A stretch of 33,093 nucleotides of DNA from UBA6136 sp964386975 (GCA_964386975.1 CAYLUS010000023.1:1-33093), one strand, 5' to 3'; positions 15,648 to 23,998 are shown, counted from the stretch's first letter. A program made the numbers and translations. The notes: a model not told the origin generated them from the letters alone.

Positions 15648-16883
15648 TCAGAGAACATGGATCGTGAGACTATCAACCGCATTCCACTGGTAACCACCCG
15701 GATTCCATCCCATGTTTTGAGGAAGTGGTTGGGTCTCATTGGTGCGACTGATCGCTCTGCTCATGAGCTGGAAAGTACCTGTTTTTTGGGGCTCAAATGC
15801 GAAGGACCAGCGTCTGAATGCATATTTTCCAAGCTCGCTGTCAAGCTTGGCGGAGGTCCAGTTGGCCCCGCCATCAATGGAGACAAGGACTTCCTTTATT
15901 CCAGCGCCACCGTCAAAGGCGACCCCCTCCATCGTGACCTCGGATCCGATGCGGATGGTCGCATTCTCATGTGGCGTGGCGATCACGGACTTGATTTTGA
16001 GCGTCTTGAGAGCCCGGGTTTCGGGTGGAAGCGGCTCTCCGGGGGGGACGGTCCCACTGCTATTGGCGGGCAGGCGATAAGCCTTGTCGGTATAGAAGAT
16101 GGGTTCGTCCTTTTCGAGGACTTCGATCGTTTCGATCATCTTTACCCAATGGTCAGCAAAATAGCCAGGCACGATCAAGACGGCAGGATAACCGTTCAGG
16201 AGCGGAATGGGAGCTCCATTCATCTCGTAGGCAACGATCACATCCTCACGAAGACATTCATCCATGTCCAGCTTGCGAATGAAAGCAGGCGTATCAGGAA
16301 GAACCGGTCGTTCAAGGCCATTTACCTTGACGAACTGGCTTCCGGGTCTGAGCTTTGCCTTGGTGAGGATCTCTTTCAGCCGTGCGCCCTTCCAGCGGGC
16401 ACAGCCCATTGCTCCGTGTCCCCACTGAATGCCCCCTGTCATGGGGCTATAGTTCTTTCGACCGTTACCTCCGCATTGTTTGACTGCGAAAAGTTCGACT
16501 GCCTCAAAGCCATGCTTCAGTTCGTCTATGCCAATAGACAGAGGATTATCGAGGTGGCCGGATACCCTGATGCGATACCGGCTTAATTCAATCGAATCGG
16601 GAATGACGGCATGATGCCACCGGACGAAGAATTGCTCATTCGCCGTCACGGCTGAATTAAAATGCTCGCGGGGCGTTTCGAGCAGTGGTGGCATATCGGA
16701 ATGCATCAGCAAGGCTTTCTTCTCGGGGAAGGCCATCAGGGGGGTATGGAACTCTCGGGGCAATACAGCTGAGGTGCTCTCTTTTGATAAGGCGTTTCTA
16801 GGCCAAATCGAGTGACCAAAGAACCCGGCCCCGGTTGCTATCAGACTGCAGCGGAGCAGTCTTCGTCGTTCAATATCTGTCAT
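15648..16883 (-). CDS. sorA: SorA-like sulfite:cytochrome c oxidoreductase, molybdopterin subunit
   Basis: A 411-residue member of the sulfite oxidase family. The N-terminus ERRRLLRCSLIATGAGFF reads as a Tat signal, expected for a cofactor-loaded periplasmic enzyme. The molybdenum-pterin domain shows EQFFVRWHH, the cofactor cysteine in VKQCGGNGRKNY, and WGHGAMGCARWKGARLKE. Further on are GYPAVLIVPGYFADHWVK and the C-terminal Ig-like dimerisation domain (VLVSIDGGANWTSAKLD, NPGGYQWNAV). It oxidises sulfite to sulfate, passing electrons to SorB. The ATG at 16883 has AAGGTG seven bases ahead and is preferred to the GTG three codons upstream. No sox or dsr genes are nearby. Confidence 0.9.
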   Translation of the reverse strand: MTDIERRRLLRCSLIATGAGFFGHSIWPRNALSKESTSAVLPREFHTPLMAFPEKKALLMHSDMPPLLETPREHFNSAVTANEQFFVRWHHAVIPDSIELSRYRIRVSGHLDNPLSIGIDELKHGFEAVELFAVKQCGGNGRKNYSPMTGGIQWGHGAMGCARWKGARLKEILTKAKLRPGSQFVKVNGLERPVLPDTPAFIRKLDMDECLREDVIVAYEMNGAPIPLLNGYPAVLIVPGYFADHWVKMIETIEVLEKDEPIFYTDKAYRLPANSSGTVPPGEPLPPETRALKTLKIKSVIATPHENATIRIGSEVTMEGVAFDGGAGIKEVLVSIDGGANWTSAKLDSELGKYAFRRWSFAFEPQKTGTFQLMSRAISRTNETQPLPQNMGWNPGGYQWNAVDSLTIHVL

Positions 16884-17083
16884 GCCCGTCACCTTATGAT
16901 GATTTTTCAGACCGCTTGGTTATCACTCCAATCCTTTCCATCACCGCTGATTTGGCACCTATTCAAGCACACCCTGCAACTTCCCGGCCAGACGTTTCAG
17001 AGCGGGCTGGCTTGTTTTTCAGGCGTAAGATGGTCCATGATCCCAATTTTAGATGGCTTGAAGTGAGAGCGAGGAATGCGGAA

Positions 17084-17371
17084 ATGAGGTTGACCACAAT
17101 CTGCTTAGTATGGGTTTTTTCTATGTTAACGATGCCCGGATCGGTGACTGCCGGTCCGCTTCTTAAAATGATCGAGGAAAAGAAGGCCGCTCAGTCCTCA
17201 TCATCGAGCAAAACGACACCGCCTGCATCGCAAGCCGCCCCTCCTGCAGCCACAGCACAGCCAAGCAAGGCCGAATCAAAATTCGAGACGTCAAAAACCA
17301 AATGCAGAGAACTGGGTAATGCCGAAGGCAGCGATAAATTTAATCGCTGTGTGATGACCTTGATGGAATAA
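17084..17371 (+). CDS. small secreted protein, unknown function
   Basis: A 95-residue protein that I do not recognise. It has a signal peptide (MRLTTICLVWVFSMLTMPG, cut near VTA), a Ser/Pro/Ala/Thr-rich low-complexity linker at about residues 36-62, and a short C-terminal module with two cysteines spaced as KCRELGN...NRCVMTLME. The ATG at 17084 was preferred to an ORF opening 83 codons earlier because it begins the signal peptide and has GAGGA upstream. It diverges from sorA. Confidence 0.6.
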   Translation: MRLTTICLVWVFSMLTMPGSVTAGPLLKMIEEKKAAQSSSSSKTTPPASQAAPPAATAQPSKAESKFETSKTKCRELGNAEGSDKFNRCVMTLME

Positions 17372-17418
17372 GAGCCCACTCAAGTAAGTGCAGCTAGTGC
17401 AGACCCAGTGCAACGCCA

Positions 17419-18075
17419 GTGAGTAAGGGACTTCCAGCAAGTGCGCTAGTCTATGGGCCTCTGATGCTCTCGGTCTACGACCTTTACGTTCTGGGTCTTT
17501 CGAACCGATTCATCTGGCGATGTCCGACCCATAAAATACTGGATCTTTACAATCGGCTAGTCACTGATCGGCATCTCGATGTGGGTGTTGGAACCGGTTT
17601 TTATCTGGATCGGGCACGTTTTCCTTCGAAACATCCCCGCATTGATTTGATGGATATCAATCCTCTGGCGCTTAGTCGAACCGCTCAGCGGATTCGCCGC
17701 TATCGACCCAACTGCATTCTCAGGGATGTGAGCGGCACGCCGGATGCCATAGTCCAGCGCTATGACTCTATTGCGATCAATTACCTCCTGCATTGCCTGC
17801 CTGGACGCCTTGAAGAGAAGGGGGGATCTGTCCTGTCAAATCTTGTGCCACTTCTTTCACCCTCCGGCGGGTGCTTGTTTGGGGCCACAATTTTGGGGGC
17901 GGGTACTAGGCATAACCCGGTAAGTCGTCGCTTGCTCGCCTTTTACAATCGAAAAAGCATTTTTGGGAACCTGTTCGATTCAGACGAACAGTTAGAGAAT
18001 CTGCTGAAGGCCCACTTCGATCGCTATGATCTCGAGGTTAACGGGTGTGTCGCATTGTTCGCCGGCTACCGCTGA
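17419..18075 (+). CDS. class I SAM-dependent methyltransferase
   Basis: A 218-residue protein with a Rossmann methyltransferase core. Motif I is HLDVGVGTGFYLDRA at about residues 52-66, an acidic end to strand 2 is seen in IDLMDINPLAL, and the strand-4 region is YDSIAINYLLHCLPG. The N-terminal wording VYDLYVLGLSNRFIWRCP is characteristic of a subgroup of small bacterial methyltransferases whose substrate I do not know. The GTG start has a weak ribosome-binding site; an ATG at 17464 is possible. It follows the small secreted protein by 47 bp. Confidence 0.83.
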   Translation: MSKGLPASALVYGPLMLSVYDLYVLGLSNRFIWRCPTHKILDLYNRLVTDRHLDVGVGTGFYLDRARFPSKHPRIDLMDINPLALSRTAQRIRRYRPNCILRDVSGTPDAIVQRYDSIAINYLLHCLPGRLEEKGGSVLSNLVPLLSPSGGCLFGATILGAGTRHNPVSRRLLAFYNRKSIFGNLFDSDEQLENLLKAHFDRYDLEVNGCVALFAGYR

Positions 18076-18183
18076 GAGAATCGATGGGTGTGTAAGCGAA
18101 ACATCGAGGCACTGGACGCTCTGGAAACCCCGCCCGGCGAGGATCCGGACTTAAGGCAGAAAAAGGCGCCAAGCTGATTTGAG

Positions 18184-18211
18184 GGGGCAGTATTTTCTCT
18201 ATACCTGCCCC
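18184..18211. terminator. hairpin between convergent genes, probable bidirectional terminator
   Basis: GGGGCAG pairs perfectly with CTGCCCC, with an inner TAT/ATA extension past one bulged C. It lies between the ends of the methyltransferase gene (plus) and the YdcH gene (minus). No T-run follows on either strand, so the efficiency is uncertain. Confidence 0.5.
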
Positions 18212-18229
18212 ATAGGTTCACGGGTGGCC

Positions 18230-18469
18230 TTAAGCATTTTTTAGCATTTCGAAGAGATCGTCTTTGAGTGCCAGTCTCCGCTTCTTAAGTCCTTCTACAA
18301 AGTCGTCGGCATGGACCTCGATCTCAGCCTCGCAACGCCGCACTTGGTGATCGATCTCATCGTACTCATCAAAGAGTTTCTGGAAGTGGCGGTTGGACAG
18401 TTTTAGTTCATGAATTTTTTCTTTGAATTCAGGAAGTTCATGCGCAAGGTCATGTTTTTCGCCAATCAT
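18230..18469 (-). CDS. YdcH/DUF465 family small helical protein
   Basis: 79 residues, the usual size for DUF465 (YdcH). It opens with a segment like HDLAHELPEFKEKIHELK, followed by NRHFQKLFDEYDEIDHQVRR and the C-terminal helix KKRRLALKDDLFEMLKN, typical of the family. Highly charged and predicted all helical; function unknown. It lies downstream of the DUF4410 lipoprotein gene on the same strand (53 bp). Confidence 0.88.
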   Translation of the reverse strand: MIGEKHDLAHELPEFKEKIHELKLSNRHFQKLFDEYDEIDHQVRRCEAEIEVHADDFVEGLKKRRLALKDDLFEMLKNA

Positions 18470-18522
18470 AAATTTTGATCCTCTTAAAAAGGGATTGATC
18501 GTGCCAAGGGCATCAGGCCATC

Positions 18523-19242
18523 CTATTTGACGGCCCAGTGTTGTAATTTAGCGACCTTGGAAAATTCCTCTCCGATTTTGTCGGCAATATCAGAGGTCTG
18601 GGTTGCTGTAGCCGATTTGTAGGCTTTTGCGCCGCCTTTTGCTACGCTAACGGCTGTGGTTGCTGCGGTCCCCGCCTGTGCCGCCGCCCCAACGCCAGCT
18701 GTCACTGCAGCTCCGGGACTTTTGCCGCTATCGGCATGCGCTTTTAAGGATGCAATCAACTGCTGCTTGGGGCCGATTATCGCGATATCAGCGTCAACAC
18801 TGGACTGACCCGCGCCGAAGCCCACCAGTGTTCTACGAACGGCATTGCCCTCATCAATATTGGTGAATGTGCCCGAAATCATGACCTCGTCGCGACCTGG
18901 TATTTGTTCTTGGCTTGCGCGGATGGCCGTATACCCAAGCTCTTTAAGTTGGGCTGAGAGTTCCTCATAAAAGACATCGCGTACCTCTTTGATCATTTCA
19001 TTCCGGGCATTTTTTTCATGATCACCGTCGGCCAGATTCTCAACCTTGGATAATGGTGAGGAACTGATTTTTACGTCCGATGGGTTTACCTTGAAATCCT
19101 GAATTAGCACGCGTGTGGGTTGATTGATTTTCAGGTCTGCTGCTTCATGTACGCTCGATGTATTGGTCTGAGCGCAACCCAGCACGAGCAAAAAGGGGGT
19201 GAAGGCCAAGGTCTTGAGCATTGGCTGAAGTTTTGAGCGCAT
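18523..19242 (-). CDS. DUF4410-family lipoprotein with glycine-zipper segment
   Basis: A 239-residue protein with a lipobox LVLGC (Cys 23) after a hydrophobic stretch, so it is probably a membrane-anchored lipoprotein. The region from TRVLIQDFKVNPSDVKI to QLKELGYTAIRASQEQIPGRDEVMISGTF, and then DEGNAVRRTLVGFGAGQSSVDADI, matches DUF4410. The C-terminal part has a Gly/Ala-rich run (about residues 170-210) of glycine-zipper character, which could insert in a membrane. A GG-type surface or envelope role is inferred from the lipobox only. The second Met (residue 8) is an alternative start. Confidence 0.78.
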   Translation of the reverse strand: MRSKLQPMLKTLAFTPFLLVLGCAQTNTSSVHEAADLKINQPTRVLIQDFKVNPSDVKISSSPLSKVENLADGDHEKNARNEMIKEVRDVFYEELSAQLKELGYTAIRASQEQIPGRDEVMISGTFTNIDEGNAVRRTLVGFGAGQSSVDADIAIIGPKQQLIASLKAHADSGKSPGAAVTAGVGAAAQAGTAATTAVSVAKGGAKAYKSATATQTSDIADKIGEEFSKVAKLQHWAVK

Positions 19243-19353
19243 GATTCAGGCTACCTGTAATGAGTCAGATTTAACGGTCCGATTGTAATTCGCGAACCCG
19301 TGCTTGTCATTGTGTTTGGGGTGGTCAAGCCGATGCCACTGGGGGCGGGCTGA

Positions 19354-19812
19354 TCAGAAGTCGCGTGTCTGCGAAAACTCGGAGGCCACATGCACTAACT
19401 GGAGTTCCCGGACAAAGCGAAGCATCTTTACACAAGCATCAGGTTGCGTTCTGAAGTTCTCGATATTGATGGATTTTCCCAGTGACTTTTTATTTCCGTA
19501 GAGGCCCAGGAGGTCATCCTGTGAAAGCTCTCGAAAGCCCATTGCCCAATCTGGGAATTCAGCCTGCGAAATGTGTCCTTGCGAGAGAATCGTGACTTGC
19601 GTGTGGCGAGGATCTTTCGTGATCTTTTCGAAAAGTCCCCGAATGACCGTTTCATCGCCTTCAAGGACTTGCACGAACTGCTCGTCTTTATAGACCAGAA
19701 TGCCACTGATCCCAACACGCTTATTATTGAAATTGGCTTGCCGTAAAAGGTCGGTCAGTTCCGATTTGCCGAGGCTCTTTGATGCCTTGCTGATATAGAC
19801 GAGTTGAAACAT
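19354..19812 (-). CDS. short BLUF-domain blue-light photoreceptor
   Basis: 152 residues: a BLUF (FAD-binding blue-light sensor) domain of about 95 residues plus a helical C-terminal extension. The photoactive residues all fall at the spacing of AppA: Tyr6 (LVYIS), Asn30 (NFNNKRVG), Gln48 (QFVQVLEG), and Trp89-Met91 in FPDWAMGF. There is no fused output domain, so it signals through a protein partner as short PixD/YcgF-like proteins do. The partner is not identifiable here. It is divergent from the Ysc84-type lipoprotein gene at 19970, sharing a 157-bp upstream region. Confidence 0.92.
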   Translation of the reverse strand: MFQLVYISKASKSLGKSELTDLLRQANFNNKRVGISGILVYKDEQFVQVLEGDETVIRGLFEKITKDPRHTQVTILSQGHISQAEFPDWAMGFRELSQDDLLGLYGNKKSLGKSINIENFRTQPDACVKMLRFVRELQLVHVASEFSQTRDF

Positions 19813-19881
19813 GAATGACTCTTAGCCTGAATTTTTGCGGTAACAAAGACGCGTCTTAACCCTGGGGCTTTCATGGGTTCT

Positions 19882-19903
19882 CTCACCTCGACCTGAGGGT
19901 GAG
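19882..19903. promoter_or_regulatory. inverted repeat in the BLUF / Ysc84 divergent region
   Basis: CTCACC and GGTGAG flank a 10-bp centre. An overlapping GACCT/AGGTC pair lies at 19890-19906. Its place between two divergent genes makes it a candidate operator. Confidence 0.3.
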
Positions 19904-19969
19904 GTCAGTTGCCATGTGATTTTCATTCCGAGAGAATACCTTGAAATTACCCCAGAGAGGAGATCGCTG

Positions 19970-20539
19970 ATGTCGTTTAGTAAAGTCTCGTTTTTCGCCG
20001 TTGCCTTGGTTTTTTTGTTGTCGGGCTGTGGCATGCAGTTATCGGGCTCGGTGGCCAATCAGCGCAATCAGATCCGCGCTATGGAAGTGGAGACCCTTAA
20101 TCAGCTCTACGCGCAAAATCCCGCAGCAAAAAAACAAATCCAGAAATCTGCAGGCTATGCTGTATTTGACGCCAGTGGCGGCAAAGTGATGTTTGGCGGC
20201 ATGGACCATGGCAATGGGGTCGCTGTGGATAGCAAAAACGGGCGTCGGACCTACATGAAAATGCTGGAACTGCAGCCGGGGTTTGGATTTGGATACGCGA
20301 ACATGCGTTTGGTTTTCGTGTTTGAGAATTCGTCTGCCTTCAGCAGTTTTGTGAATAGTGGTTGGGAGTTTGGCGGTCGGGCATCTGCTGCAGCCAAGAG
20401 TGATTCAGGTGGCGGTGGCGGAGACTTGGGCTACAACGTAGCGCCGGGAGTCAATCTTTATCAGATGACGGAGAAAGGGGCTATGGTGGGCCTCAGCGTC
20501 ACTGGCGCCAAGTATTGGCGTAACGACGATTTGAACTAA
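19970..20539 (+). CDS. Ysc84/SYLF-type lipid-binding lipoprotein
   Basis: 189 residues. A lipobox LLSGC (Cys near residue 20) follows a hydrophobic stretch. The remainder matches the bacterial Ysc84/SYLF family: KSAGYAVFDASGGKVMFGG, GNGVAVDSKNGRRTYMKM, GFGFGYANMRLVFVFENSSA and WEFGGRASAAAK, with a Gly-rich insertion (SGGGGGD). Eukaryotic homologues bind phosphoinositides; in bacteria the role is unclear. The ATG at 19970 has GAGAGGAG just upstream and opens the signal sequence, so the longer ORF start is rejected. The zinc-ribbon gene follows by 50 bp. Confidence 0.85.
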   Translation: MSFSKVSFFAVALVFLLSGCGMQLSGSVANQRNQIRAMEVETLNQLYAQNPAAKKQIQKSAGYAVFDASGGKVMFGGMDHGNGVAVDSKNGRRTYMKMLELQPGFGFGYANMRLVFVFENSSAFSSFVNSGWEFGGRASAAAKSDSGGGGGDLGYNVAPGVNLYQMTEKGAMVGLSVTGAKYWRNDDLN

Positions 20540-20589
20540 ACGCGCAAGGGGCAGCCAAAAAGACTGCTCTATATGAAGGAGATAGACCC

Positions 20590-20835
20590 ATGGCACTGCG
20601 ACACTGTCCATCTTGTGATCAGTCCGTATCCCAGACAGAACGTCAATGTGGCGTATGCGGATATGATTTGGGGCCGGCTTTGGACCCCCCGATAAAAAAA
20701 ATCAGTGGGAAATTTGCAGTTATCGGAATCGTGCTGATCACCATTGGGGTGATCGGTACCGCGCTCGGGACCCTGTGGGGGCCGCCCGCGATCCTGCCCG
20801 GCGTCGCTTTCTACATGATGGCTAAATTCTTCTAG
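20590..20835 (+). CDS. small zinc-ribbon membrane protein
   Basis: 81 residues. The N-terminal zinc ribbon has C6-x2-C9 and C20-x2-C23 (CPSC, CGVC). A hydrophobic segment at about residues 42-62 (FAVIGIVLITIGVIGTALG) and a second weaker one to the C-terminus suggest one or two membrane helices. A strong AAGGAG site precedes the ATG. Function unknown. Its stop lies 14 bp from the end of the convergent NamZ gene. Confidence 0.75.
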   Translation: MALRHCPSCDQSVSQTERQCGVCGYDLGPALDPPIKKISGKFAVIGIVLITIGVIGTALGTLWGPPAILPGVAFYMMAKFF

Positions 20836-20849
20836 CCGAAAACTACAGC

Positions 20850-22052
20850 CTAATACATCAAGTACCTTGAGCGTTCATCCAGCCAAGCCAATTCATCTGG
20901 ATGGACTAAGGCTTCGAGGTCTTCAATAGTGGCTTCCGGGTCATCCACCCAGTGCCGTAGTTTTGGGCCTCCATTGATCAAATCGATTGCGAGACGCTCA
21001 AACTCATATTCGTAGGGAAAGTCTCTCCATAATGGATATTGAGGAGAACTGAGGCGAATCGCCTTAAATGCAAGGCTTTGAAGTCTCCATGGCTTGAACG
21101 CTTCATGATCGTAAAAAGGGGCTTCGGCATGGATCTGAATGCCGCCGCAAAGACTTCCGGCATGTTTGTGAAATGTCGGCTCGAACCATATGGGGCGAAG
21201 TTTGCAGCCTTCCAGCCAATGAGGGGCTAGGCTCCTCATGTTCTCAATCAGGTGGTCTGGCTCGAGGTCGGGCGCACCAAAAAGCTCTAGTGGCCTCGTG
21301 GTGCCGCGACCCTCTGATAGCGTCGTACCCTCGAGCATCACAGTTCCGGCATAGGCTCTGGCCATCCAGAGATTGGGTGCATTGGGGCTGGGATTGATCC
21401 AGATTTTTTCACCCAAGGGCCAGCCGTGACCCGGACCGCATTCGGGGATCCACCCTTCTACTTTTACGACCTGGTAATCAAGGTCAAGCCCCAGCGTTGA
21501 AATAAACCAGGCCCCCATTTCTCCCATAGTGAGTCCGTGCCGCATGGGGATCCTCCCAGCACCGACAAAACTCTCCCAGCCGTTCTCGAGAAGAAATCCT
21601 TCGACTGGTCTGCCAACCGGATTGGGTCGATCCAGAATCCACACACTCTTGCCATGGCGGGCGGATTCCTCCAGCACATAGCGCAGGGTTGTGATGAAGG
21701 TGTATATGCGGCAGCCTAAATCCTGAAGGTCAACTAACAGGACATCAAACGTTTCCATCATGGCCGAAGTAGGTCGGCGAACGTCCCCGTAGAGGCTGAA
21801 CACAGGGATTCCGAGAATGGGGTCAACCGCATTCTCAGATTCCATCATGTTGTCCTGCTTGTCTCCTTTGAGGCCATGTTGTGGACCAAATGCGGCGCTC
21901 AAGCTGAGGCCTGGAATCTTGGAGATCACATCAAGGGTATGCTCCAGATCACTGCAGACTGATGCAGGGTGCGCCAGCAAGGCAAGGCGTTTGCCCTTAA
22001 GCCGGTCCTGAAGCTCGGGTGATGCACGGAGGATGTCGATTCCAAAACGCAT
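20850..22052 (-). CDS. DUF1343 / NamZ-family exo-beta-N-acetylmuramidase-like protein
   Basis: 400 residues with the DUF1343 pattern: AFGPQHGLKGDKQDN, PVFSLYGDVRRPT, FDVLLVDLQDLGCRIYTF, WILDRPNPVG, and GRGTTRPLELFGAP. Bacillus NamZ removes MurNAc from the non-reducing end of peptidoglycan fragments. Here the N-terminus (MRFGIDILRASPELQDRLKG) has no signal peptide, which suggests action in the cytoplasm, for example in muropeptide recycling; this is inference. It is 2 bp downstream of the DOMON-like gene, so the two are translated together. Confidence 0.85.
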   Translation of the reverse strand: MRFGIDILRASPELQDRLKGKRLALLAHPASVCSDLEHTLDVISKIPGLSLSAAFGPQHGLKGDKQDNMMESENAVDPILGIPVFSLYGDVRRPTSAMMETFDVLLVDLQDLGCRIYTFITTLRYVLEESARHGKSVWILDRPNPVGRPVEGFLLENGWESFVGAGRIPMRHGLTMGEMGAWFISTLGLDLDYQVVKVEGWIPECGPGHGWPLGEKIWINPSPNAPNLWMARAYAGTVMLEGTTLSEGRGTTRPLELFGAPDLEPDHLIENMRSLAPHWLEGCKLRPIWFEPTFHKHAGSLCGGIQIHAEAPFYDHEAFKPWRLQSLAFKAIRLSSPQYPLWRDFPYEYEFERLAIDLINGGPKLRHWVDDPEATIEDLEALVHPDELAWLDERSRYLMY

Positions 22053-22054
22053 CG

Positions 22055-22630
22055 TCAGTGTGTCCTCTTGGCCGGTGCCTTGTGCAGCGGGATAATAAAA
22101 GTCTCGGGGCTATGAAAGTCAGGCGTTTCGGAATGATGGGCCAGCGCCCAATATTCCAGATGTGTTTGGGTCTTGAGCACCGAGGAGAATCCGAGTGAGA
22201 CCGTGTCTGTTAGGGAGGGCGGAAGAAAGTCCCGAGCGCTGAGGCGAATCGTCATTAAAAAGCGGTTTCTCGACTTTTGAATCGTCAGTTCCGGTGGCGC
22301 AAAAAGCGGAGGTCGACTCATTCCGTGTCGGTAGTCGTCAAACTGATAACAGGCCCAATTCCCGGAGGGGGCAAAGTTGAACTCACGGTATGACTTTTCA
22401 CCATCGTGCACGAAAACTTCAAAACATGTGGCCTTCCAGAGTTCATCCCGTCTTCCGCACTCTTCCTCAGGCTCAGGAAATATCAGGGGTTGAAGATGTC
22501 CTTGGATTTCAAAGTCAATGTATAGCGTTGATTTCTCGTCGAACGCATTTTCGGGTTTTAGAGCGGCAGAAATTTCGTAAAGCCCCGAAGACGGATTCTT
22601 GGGGTGAGGCAGGAGTTTGAAGCGATCCAC
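22055..22630 (-). CDS. DOMON-like domain protein
   Basis: 191 residues, beta-rich, without signal peptide or membrane segment. It matches proteins annotated as DOMON-like, with features such as RRDELWKATCFEVFVHD, YREFNFAPSGNWACYQFDDYR, LGFSSVLKTQTHLEYWALAH and a proline-rich centre. DOMON folds bind haem or sugars; no clear haem ligand can be named here. The gene starts with GTG and ends 2 bp before the NamZ start. The tight pairing suggests a shared role in handling a wall sugar or fragment. Confidence 0.7.
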   Translation of the reverse strand: MDRFKLLPHPKNPSSGLYEISAALKPENAFDEKSTLYIDFEIQGHLQPLIFPEPEEECGRRDELWKATCFEVFVHDGEKSYREFNFAPSGNWACYQFDDYRHGMSRPPLFAPPELTIQKSRNRFLMTIRLSARDFLPPSLTDTVSLGFSSVLKTQTHLEYWALAHHSETPDFHSPETFIIPLHKAPAKRTH

Positions 22631-22694
22631 GAGACAGGATTATGGACGTTGCCGGAACGTGGAAGATGCGAATTTTGTCTCTGGCTTCAAGGAT

Positions 22695-23120
22695 CTATTT
22701 CATGATCAGAACGGGAATATCTGTTTCCTGCACCACCCGGGCGGTGACAGAGCCTGAGAAAAGCGAGCTTAAATTGCCAAGTCCATCTGGCCCCATGACG
22801 ATCTGGTCACATTGATTATCTTCGGCAAATTGAACGATGTTCGTGGCCGGCTCTCCGACTCCAATATGAAGGACGTAGGGGACCTTTGCCATTTCCAGCT
22901 TGGCTCTGGCGGGGGCAAGGGCTTTTTGGCCTTCATCCCTCTGATAGTCTCTGATTTGATCCCCAGAAATGAACAGCCCTACGTCACCGGAGACGCTGGG
23001 TTGTACATTCAGAAGGTGTACCTCCACAGCTACCGGTATCCGAGACAGCCAAGCGGTCAGGGAGTCAACGCGGCCGACAATGTGTTCGGAATCATCGACG
23101 GGTAAGAGGAGCTTAAGCAT
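22695..23120 (-). CDS. universal stress protein (UspA family)
   Basis: 141 residues from MLKLLLPVDDSEH. The UspA fold is shown by the N-terminal strand LLLPVDDSEH and the C-terminal nucleotide-binding pattern IVMGPDGLGNLSSLFSGSVTARVVQETDIPVLIMK (positions 107-141), of type G-x2-G-x9-G-S. A start 38 codons upstream would lie inside terC and is rejected. The ATG overlaps the last 8 bp of terC, so translation is coupled. ATP binding is expected from the motif. Confidence 0.88.
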   Translation of the reverse strand: MLKLLLPVDDSEHIVGRVDSLTAWLSRIPVAVEVHLLNVQPSVSGDVGLFISGDQIRDYQRDEGQKALAPARAKLEMAKVPYVLHIGVGEPATNIVQFAEDNQCDQIVMGPDGLGNLSSLFSGSVTARVVQETDIPVLIMK

Positions 23121-23895
23121 TTTTTTTGGTTCTCTTTTTACGTCGTTTGGGAACTGCAGATGATTTGGCTGGAGTCTGAACCAGGTCGATTGGATGACCG
23201 GTTGCGAGGAGGGCTGCTTCTTTTTGATGTGCAATGAATCTGCCTAGGCCGACGACCAGGAGTGCAGTGATCACAGGAATGGCGAAGTGAAGAAATCCGT
23301 CTTCCCTTAAGGCGGCAATCCCCCTAAAGGCCTCTTCAGAAGCAAACATCTCACCCGAAACGTAGCCCAAAACGGCCGCTCCAAGGGTCACGATCCAAGG
23401 GAAACGATCCATCATCTTGAGGATGAAGCTGCTGCCAAAAATCACCAGCGGGATACTGACGCCCAATCCAAAAATCAAAAGGACATTGTTCCCGCCTGCC
23501 GCTGCCGCAACCGCCAGAACATTGTCCAAGCTCATGACAATATCGGCTATCAAGATCGTGCGTATCGCAGCAGCCACATTTTTTTGTGCATCGGTCGTTC
23601 CGTTACCTTCCTCCTCCCCGGTCAGCAGTTTTATGGCGATCCAAAGGAGCAGCACACTACCAATCATCTTCAGATAGAGCAGGCGAAGCATTTCCAAGGC
23701 AACCAAAGTCAGTCCGATTCGCATCAAAATGGCGGCGATGGAGCCCCACAAGATGGCTTGGCGGCGATGTTTTTCCGGCAATGATCGGGCAGCCAAGGCG
23801 ATAACAACGGCGTTATCCCCCGACAGCACAATGTTGACCAGCATGATCTGGCCCAGATCCATCCAGAAGCCAGGCTCAAGGGGTAGGAAAGGCAT
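23113..23895 (-). CDS. TerC/Alx-family membrane protein (YjbE type)
   Basis: 260 residues with seven or so membrane helices. The two family repeats with acidic membrane residues are seen as NIVLSGDNAVVIALAAR and DIVMSLDNVLAVAAAAGGN. TerC and Alx proteins export Mn2+ and load exoenzymes with metal, or give tellurite resistance. The C-terminal tail is basic (KRRKKRTKKNA). A GGAG site eight bases before the ATG serves as ribosome-binding site. UspA overlaps its 3' end by 8 bp. Confidence 0.88.
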   Translation of the reverse strand: MPFLPLEPGFWMDLGQIMLVNIVLSGDNAVVIALAARSLPEKHRRQAILWGSIAAILMRIGLTLVALEMLRLLYLKMIGSVLLLWIAIKLLTGEEEGNGTTDAQKNVAAAIRTILIADIVMSLDNVLAVAAAAGGNNVLLIFGLGVSIPLVIFGSSFILKMMDRFPWIVTLGAAVLGYVSGEMFASEEAFRGIAALREDGFLHFAIPVITALLVVGLGRFIAHQKEAALLATGHPIDLVQTPAKSSAVPKRRKKRTKKNA

Positions 23896-23998
23896 CCGTA
23901 GGTCTCCAGGTAGCGGCTCAAGAGCCTGCGCGAACTGAGTGAAGGGGAACGGTCGAGCCGTTATCTCCGGCGGATTCTAGCAGGCCACAGGCCTGGCT

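Noticed and set aside
15657..16586. 309-codon plus-strand frame opposite sorA
   Set aside because: Antisense shadow of a clear sulfite oxidase family gene; no signal, domain or ribosome-binding site.
16835..17083. N-terminal extension of the small secreted protein
   Set aside because: It would bury the signal peptide inside the chain. The ATG at 17084 has a ribosome-binding site and starts the signal.
23121..23234. N-terminal extension of UspA
   Set aside because: It lies inside the terC coding region and does not resemble the UspA fold, which begins at MLKLLLPVDD.
23896..23980. yybP-ykoY (Mn2+) riboswitch before terC, suggested by GGAGACCTACGG near the start codon
   Set aside because: The companion 5' motif GGGGAGTAG is not present, the P1 stem cannot be built, and GGAG is explained as the ribosome-binding site.
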